A stretch of DNA of 64,000 nt from Biscogniauxia marginata (Eukaryota > Ascomycota > Sordariomycetes > Xylariales > Xylariaceae): contig MU404140.1 in the NCBI GenBank assembly GCA_022695795.1, positions 7,857 to 71,856 on the forward strand. Reading direction: 5' to 3'. The first letter of the stretch is position 1, and the number at the start of each line of letters is the position of its first letter. Below the pieces are notes generated by a model that worked only from the letters and a program-made list of their open reading frames with translations, searched no databases and was not told where the DNA came from. The translations under genes and the position numbers were made by a program. Positions 58,179-64,000 of the stretch are shown in pieces.

Positions 58179-59067
58179 CTTAGTTCGGTTGCTGATTTTC
58201 GAGCACTATTTTGGAAGCTATTTAATGTTCACAGAGTATATCAGATGTAAGGAATAGTAGAAGAGTGGAAAGTGGGAAAGGAGAGAAAGGGGGACAAGGG
58301 GATATATAGAGCGAGGACTAGACAGGGCTTATCAAATCAAGAAGTAGGTCATATACTCATCCACCACCGGTCTTGGCAACGGGCTACCTAGTCGATTACA
58401 CCAAGATTGATTAATAATTTATTCGCACGAGGCTTACTTCGTACATGTAGATGTAATCCGCACCCGCGCTCCCGGACTTGCGGGTCCCACTTCGGGCTTA
58501 GCACGGGTAACCCCCCCTTTACCAATCATCATGCAGTCAGCCGATTACTCGTGACAACTTATCTATTGATGGGGTGGCATATGATCGTTACTAGAAAGTC
58601 TTGTCACACGATTGTTTGGTCCTAATTGCCATACTATTTTGATAAATCCATGCTCTGAGCAGTATGATCACCTCCCTGAGGAAAAGAGGTTCGGCGGATT
58701 CAAACAATGCCTCTGGTCTACCCCCTTGTTTACTTGAGGAACTTGGCGCCGTATTATCTAAGAAACTGGACATTGGACTTTGGTGCTCACGTCAACCATT
58801 TAGTCTATGCATGGCAATAATAAGTGTAATTCAAGTGCATTCTTCGCTAAAATCAATGCAGGATGATTAATTCACCTCGTGGACGCCCAGCCCCGTCGCG
58901 TAGAAGACAGCGAAGATTAATTATGGTATCAATACACCCATACGCCTAGCATCGCTGACTGCGGCCCCTCTTCCCGAACTCCGGAATCCCAACCTGCTAG
59001 CTAGTTGCCGAACAGTCCTTGTGTACATGTAATCGTATCCATCGATATTTCGAGAGCATGGGTAAAT
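58179..59067. other. Intergenic, SDR promoter
   Basis: About 890 bp between the SDR start and the Hpc2 stop. AT-leaning with short frames. No repeat or RNA gene was recognised. Confidence 0.5.
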
Positions 59068-61047
59068 CTACAGGCCACTGAACTTCGGACTAGTGGGGTG
59101 CAGTACATTATACGAACCGCCGTTCGTCGACTTCAGAAATGCAGCTTCTCGTTCAGCCTTTTCGCGGTCCATCTGGGCCTTGTCGGCTTTCGTCATGCGC
59201 GGCTTTCTGACGACGCCCCCGCGGGAGCCCGGTCCTCCACCACGACCACGTCCTGCGCCCGCAGCCGTTGTGCGGCCGCCACCTCGTCCACCACGAGAGC
59301 CACGTCCTCGCCTCGGTGCTCCATCGCCACTAGATTCGGTTAGTTTAGGATATCGTCTCGCGTATGAATTTACGTACCGTCCTGGTTCAGGCTTCTCGAC
59401 TTCCGGTACCAATGGTCCGGAGTAAACAAAGAAACCATCACGGCTTGCCGCAGCTTGTTCCTCCCATAGCAACTCCGAGTCGTCGACGAAGTCGTCATCC
59501 TTGTCGTACTCGTCTTCCTTGAAGTGTCTCTTTTTCTTAGCCGGCTTGCCGTCCGCGGGCTTGTCTGGACCACTAGTACCACCCATCTCAACGTTAGAGT
59601 CGTCATTATCCGATTCGTCTACCGACATCTCATCGCCCTCGCGACTGGAATCGTTCTGGGCCAACGCGGCCGAAGCAGCGGCGATGCGCGCCTTGCGTGC
59701 TTTATGCTCGGCTTGGCGCGGATGGAGCGCATCCCAACCATACTGATCCTCGGCCATGCGCATAAAGTTGATATATTTGTTCGTCTCCCCGTTGAGCGGG
59801 ATGTTGAGCACAATAGAGGGTGCCGCCTGTTCAGTTCCGGGCTCTGCCTTGCCAAAGTCAAGAATGGATCGGTCCGAAGTTCCGGGGAGATGGATGAGTG
59901 CATCCTTAGTAGCATGGACGCGGGGCGATGACGACGCAGTACTCTGGTTCTTGGGTGGTGTGCGCTTGGGACCTGCAGCACCGATCGTGGTAATAGAACT
60001 GGGACGAATCTCAATCTTGGAGGCAGCAGATGGTGCCAGAGGCGGCGCGGCTTTCTTCACATCAGCCGTAGGCGGTTTTGGTGCCGGGGGAGGCGCAAAC
60101 TCCTGACGGAATGGGTTAGGCGACGCCGGCACGGAATTCGATTCCAGAGGGGCACGAGCCTGAGACTTCGTTTGGGAATGGACCGGCTGCGAGTTTTGTA
60201 CAAAAGAGGTATGCGACGGGACGGGCGAGATGATATTTGGCACGGGGGGGTCGACCAGACTGGCGATGGACGGCGACGCGCTAGCACGGTTGGCTAGGTT
60301 AGTAGTAGCAGGCCCTCGCGGAGATCCCATCGGGTTGGAGAAGTTGTGCGTGACCATAGTTTCCCGGACGGGATCATAATTTGAGGAACGAATTGGGTCA
60401 TAGTTAGTTCCGCTCGTCCGCGAGGGTGCGCTCGGTCGGGTCGGTTGTTGAGGCTGCTGTGCTTGCTGGGGCTGGTTATACTTTTGCTGCGGCTCGGGGT
60501 CGGCATTGAGAATGCTGGACATGGAGCCCGGCATACTCTCGCGCTTCGGTTCCTTCTGGTGGACAGGCTCTAGGCGACCAAGCGTAGTCATCTCGGTAAG
60601 TTTTGACTGCCGGGACGGCGCGGCGGCACCGGTGCTGACGCCAACACTCGCGGCCCGCGATCTTGCCTCATTACTCTCGCCATCCCCCGATGCGGCCTTG
60701 CGCTTCCGCTGAGTGGGAGGCGCATTGGGGTCTTTTGGTTTTCTAACTCGTTTTGGCTTTTCTGCGCCTTCTTCGGGGTTCATACTACTTCGCTTGTTGA
60801 TTCTGGTTCCCGGCTTGGGGCCAGGCTTCCGACGAGGCAGTCCATCCTTGGTCAGCATGGGCTGCCCCGAGCCGTCATATCGGATACTAGTAGGGTCGAC
60901 GACAATCTCGTCGAGTTCCCCGCCAGTCGCCCTCGCTCTGCTGTAACCACCAGTGGGTGATGTGGGTGCGGACAGGAGAGAGGGTGGGTCCGACAACTCT
61001 GGAGACGAGCTGTATCGCATCGGAACATTTCCGGCTGCTGCAGCCAT
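59068..61047 (-). CDS. HPC2: HIR complex histone-chaperone subunit Hpc2, 2 exons, 643 aa
   Basis: Fungal homologue of Hpc2/ubinuclein, a subunit of the HIR complex that deposits histones H3-H4 independently of replication and represses histone genes. Most of the protein is disordered and rich in Pro, Ser and Gln. The conserved HUN (HPC2) domain lies near the C-terminal end, about residues 505-556, with YDKDDDFVDDSELLWEE followed by DGFFVYSGPLVP. After it comes an RGG-like Gly/Arg tract and a basic tail. The reading frame is open throughout, but 59330-59377 looks like a 48-bp intron (donor GTACGT, branch ACTAAC, acceptor TAG) whose length is a multiple of three. I therefore model exons 61047-59378 and 59329-59068. 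Retention would give a 659-aa form. Confidence 0.9.
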   Translation of the reverse strand: MAAAAGNVPMRYSSSPELSDPPSLLSAPTSPTGGYSRARATGGELDEIVVDPTSIRYDGSGQPMLTKDGLPRRKPGPKPGTRINKRSSMNPEEGAEKPKRVRKPKDPNAPPTQRKRKAASGDGESNEARSRAASVGVSTGAAAPSRQSKLTEMTTLGRLEPVHQKEPKRESMPGSMSSILNADPEPQQKYNQPQQAQQPQQPTRPSAPSRTSGTNYDPIRSSNYDPVRETMVTHNFSNPMGSPRGPATTNLANRASASPSIASLVDPPVPNIISPVPSHTSFVQNSQPVHSQTKSQARAPLESNSVPASPNPFRQEFAPPPAPKPPTADVKKAAPPLAPSAASKIEIRPSSITTIGAAGPKRTPPKNQSTASSSPRVHATKDALIHLPGTSDRSILDFGKAEPGTEQAAPSIVLNIPLNGETNKYINFMRMAEDQYGWDALHPRQAEHKARKARIAAASAALAQNDSSREGDEMSVDESDNDDSNVEMGGTSGPDKPADGKPAKKKRHFKEDEYDKDDDFVDDSELLWEEQAAASRDGFFVYSGPLVPEVEKPEPGRYVNSYARRYPKLTESSGDGAPRRGRGSRGGRGGGRTTAAGAGRGRGGGPGSRGGVVRKPRMTKADKAQMDREKAEREAAFLKSTNGGSYNVLHPTSPKFSGL

Positions 61048-64000
61048 TGCAGTCGATGATCCTGGTTTGCTAACAAGGGGGGTAAGAGAAAGGAAATGGC
61101 TGGCAGCGTGGGCTTTTCTTCTGGAAGCAATCTGTATTGGTTAAGGTGTAATAAATACGCCCGTGCGCTGGGGAAGAAGAAGAATAAAAGAAAAATAATA
61201 ATTATAGACACAAGGTCTCTTCTGGTTTGCGAAAGAAAAGAGAGATATAAAATTATCCCCACAAGAATAGGGAAAAACCAAGGTGGTTTCGATGGTTCAA
61301 TGAATTAATTGAGACAGCAATAAGAACGACTCCTATTGACGGACCACGGCGGCGTAGCGAACAAGTCCCCGGGATAAAAGACTATGCGTGGGTCCGACCA
61401 CGTTGACTGGCCCAGCTGATGCGAGGAGAAGAGCGCTGCAGCGGTGCGGGCGAGATGGTAGCAGTATGACAGACTTGCTGACGGCCTGCCAAGACGGTGC
61501 GTGGTTGGGCGGTGGAGGAAGCGTGTGGGTTTCGTATACACAGGTAACGTGACCTTCAATTGCAGGCGGTCGGTGCGTTGGTTGCGAGCTGGATCTGAAT
61601 AACCTCACGAGAATGGCGCGGGCGTGCAACAGTCGCAGCAGAGCCCAGCTTTGCCGATGGAAAAAGTCGTCGAGACGGCTCGCCCGGGCCCTCCAGATGG
61701 ATCGATCGGATGCAGCAGACTCCGGTGCACAGAATGCAGCGAAAAAAGAGAATGGAAGGACGCGACGCAGTGGTGGATTTAGATGGGTTTTGGAGTTGTG
61801 TCTAAACCACCGGCTGTGTGTTGTTGTAGGAGGCAGGGAGAGAGGGAAAGAGGAGAGAGTGAGCGTTTGTAGAGAATTAAGAAGAAAAAAGGATGGGGAT
61901 GGCTACGTTTTTCGAGAATTGGCAATTAATTCTCCAACAAGGCGAGCGAGCGAGATAAAAAAACGGGGCAATGACCGTAATCTGTCAAGAGACGAGAGTT
62001 GCGTGGTAAATTTTATTATTTAGAAAAGGCGAATTAAAGATCGGGACTAGGCTGGGGGGGGGTTGATGGTATTAGAAATCCTAGGGGGGAAGGGAGTGGG
62101 ATCCGAGGGGGGGGGGAGGGAAAAGAAGAGAGAGAATTATGTGGGAGCAGCATTGGCATCATATCGCCGAAGGGAAAGAAAAAATTAAAAAGTCAAAGGT
62201 CATCCGAAGAGAGGGGGGCGGGCGTGTGCTCGGAGAGCTTTGGCGACGATGATGGAGCCTAACTGGGCCTAAAGGGGAATGCGAAGAGGGCCGGGGGGGT
62301 GGCCTAGCATGGAAGGATAGCATAGGAGAGAATGAGTGAGAGGCTTCGGTGGATAGGCAGACCTGAAGAACCAGGGGCAACGCAACAGAGCTTTAGGATA
62401 GGGAATGGCGGGAAAGGCGGAGGAAGTAGGTTGCGAAAAGGATGGGGATGGCATAGCATACCTCATGGCATAACACTAAGCTTAGGAGCTTAGGTAGCTA
62501 CCTAGCACATAGCTAGCCGGCCTAGCTGCTAAACTACCCTCTCGTGTGGCTGGTCGCATGTTGGTGAGCCGGCACTGGGTAATACACTGTATTGCTTTGT
62601 TTCTGTCTAGGGACGAAAGAAGTTGGAGCTTGAGTATTAACAAGAATGGAAAGATTTGACAAGGTTGACGTGGTACACTTGTACACCTGCAGGTAATTCC
62701 GTGCTTGGGGAGCCGACCAGTCGGCATATGTGGGGAAGATAGATTTCCTATGCAAGCTTGAGCCTCTCCAAAAGACGCAGGCTAGTCAAGGTACGTACTC
62801 CAACGATGGGACGTTTCTGAGTGGGCCCGCCCGCGGCTTTGACGCACGATAGCCGCGTGCGCTGGCAGGGATCTGCAACCAAGCAATCTTATCTTTATCT
62901 ATGTAGGTACATGTAGGTACAAACCATGCAGGGCATTCAATTATCTGCACGCATTATATGTACCTAAGGTAGGTATGTACTGTCGCAACTCAGAGCATGA
63001 GGTGTCACCCACTTCATGTTATAGGCCAAAAAAATTGAGCCCGCCATCGAAGGACATATATAGTTAGTTATCAATCGGTCTGGTATAACATAGTAGAAAT
63101 ATGGATTCTTTACATTAATGCAGCTCAGACAAAGAAGGAAAGAAAAGAAAAGAAAAAATAATAGAACGATAAATTGGGGCAACGAGGTTTGCTAAGTTGC
63201 TATATTCCTTCATTAACAAATATTGTAGGTACCTAGGTAGCCAGGTGCTACCTGGGTATGCACAGTGTATCCAATTATGAGCTATATTCAAGTTTTCAAG
63301 GAACCTATAGGATGGCTTCGCCAAGAAATGTCACCCAGTATGACATAAGGGATCCTTAAGTTCTATGTACCTAGTCACTAGTCACTAGGCATAGTGCACA
63401 ATATTGAAGTAATTTAGAGCAGGTGGCTTATTTAATGCGGTGAGTAACAAGAAGTCCAGACATGTAACTATGTAGTGGGACTAGGCAGTTTCTAATGTTT
63501 CGGATAATTACTGATGAACCATTGGTACGGAAAATTTTAACAATGAGAAACAAGATTCTGAAGCAGATAGTTCAATCTCATCATATCGCGCATTGAAACA
63601 GAAGCAGAACCGACCGTCAATTCGAAACTTGTAGTGAGGACAACCGGAAAGATGACCAATTAAAAATAAGACAATCCAAGGAACGTACCGATGTACCGTC
63701 TTTATAATCGTTTCAGCCGGCTCAGCTCCTTTCGGTCTCCACTCCGATGAAACGCGGGCCGATGATATCTTATTGGCTAATTAGACGACCGTATCGCGGC
63801 TGCGCGCTTCAGCAATCTAGAAATTCTCAACGAGCTAGGTGGATCGGCGCTAACAAGTTGGGGCATCTTTAATTGGCATAGTTCGTGTTCTATACAGTGC
63901 AGCTGGGCTTGGCCTGCTAGGGTCAGCCACAACTCTATTCCAAGTTTAGCGGAGCCTTTAGTGGCTGTGCGTGTGCATGTGCGTATTGCGTCAACTTTCT
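61048..64000. other. Intergenic, Hpc2 upstream region, low complexity
   Basis: About 3 kb to the window edge. The first part should be the Hpc2 promoter and leader, with C/T-rich coding-strand sequence. Around 62050-62420 the plus strand is G/A-rich with several G runs, opening accidental frames. Short TACCTAC/GTAGGTA and CTAGGTAC words recur toward 63000-63400, as often seen in sordariomycete intergenic DNA. No gene is supported. Confidence 0.5.

Noticed and set aside
61613..62023. 136-codon frame upstream of Hpc2
   Set aside because: Arg/Lys-rich translation of G/A-biased DNA with no motif; more likely promoter or leader sequence.

Overview
The window is nuclear DNA of a filamentous ascomycete (Pezizomycotina). 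A sordariomycete is my best guess, possibly Xylariales-like, but I cannot place it further. The evidence is many short GT-AG introns of about 45-160 bp with CTAAC/CTGAC-like branch sites, islands of AT-rich sequence that look mutated by RIP (repeat-induced point mutation), solo LTRs, and a fungal-type secondary-metabolite gene cluster. I reconstructed exon structures by hand from splice signals, reading frame and family motifs.

Layout: 1-1.7 kb is an RIP-like AT island that opens with an 18-bp tandem repeat. 1.7-5.7 kb holds a solo LTR and no gene I can support. 5.7-16.2 kb is conserved genic DNA: a CorA-like Mg2+ transporter (+), a prenylcysteine oxidase (-), a 2EXR-domain protein (+) and CCT6, the zeta subunit of the cytosolic chaperonin (+). 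16.2-26.2 kb is a 10-kb gene desert with decayed coding fragments and purine- or pyrimidine-biased low-complexity DNA.

26.2-41.5 kb is a terpenoid-type biosynthetic cluster: SDR oxidoreductase, stand-alone class I terpene cyclase (fusicoccadiene-synthase-like cyclase domain without the prenyltransferase half), P450 'a', Pth11/rhodopsin-like 7-TM protein, P450 'b', a 2-oxoglutarate/Fe(II) dioxygenase and P450 'c'. Three gene pairs are head-to-head and share an intergenic promoter: cyclase/P450a, 7-TM/P450b and dioxygenase/P450c. The likely logic is cyclisation of an isoprenyl diphosphate made elsewhere, then oxidation by three P450s and the dioxygenase, with the SDR adjusting an alcohol/ketone. 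No prenyl diphosphate synthase, pathway transcription factor or exporter was found in the window.

42.4-44.8 kb encodes a large multi-pass membrane protein of unknown function. A second AT-rich patch lies near 46 kb. From 48.4 kb the DNA is genic again: a GC-rich intronless secreted cyanophycinase-like protein (+), the SURF6/Rrp14 ribosome-biogenesis protein (-), a second solo LTR, a secreted GH5 endo-mannanase (-), a second SDR with nine exons (-) and the HIR histone-chaperone subunit Hpc2 (-). The last 3 kb is low-complexity intergenic DNA. I noticed no tRNA, rRNA, CRISPR array or intact transposase.
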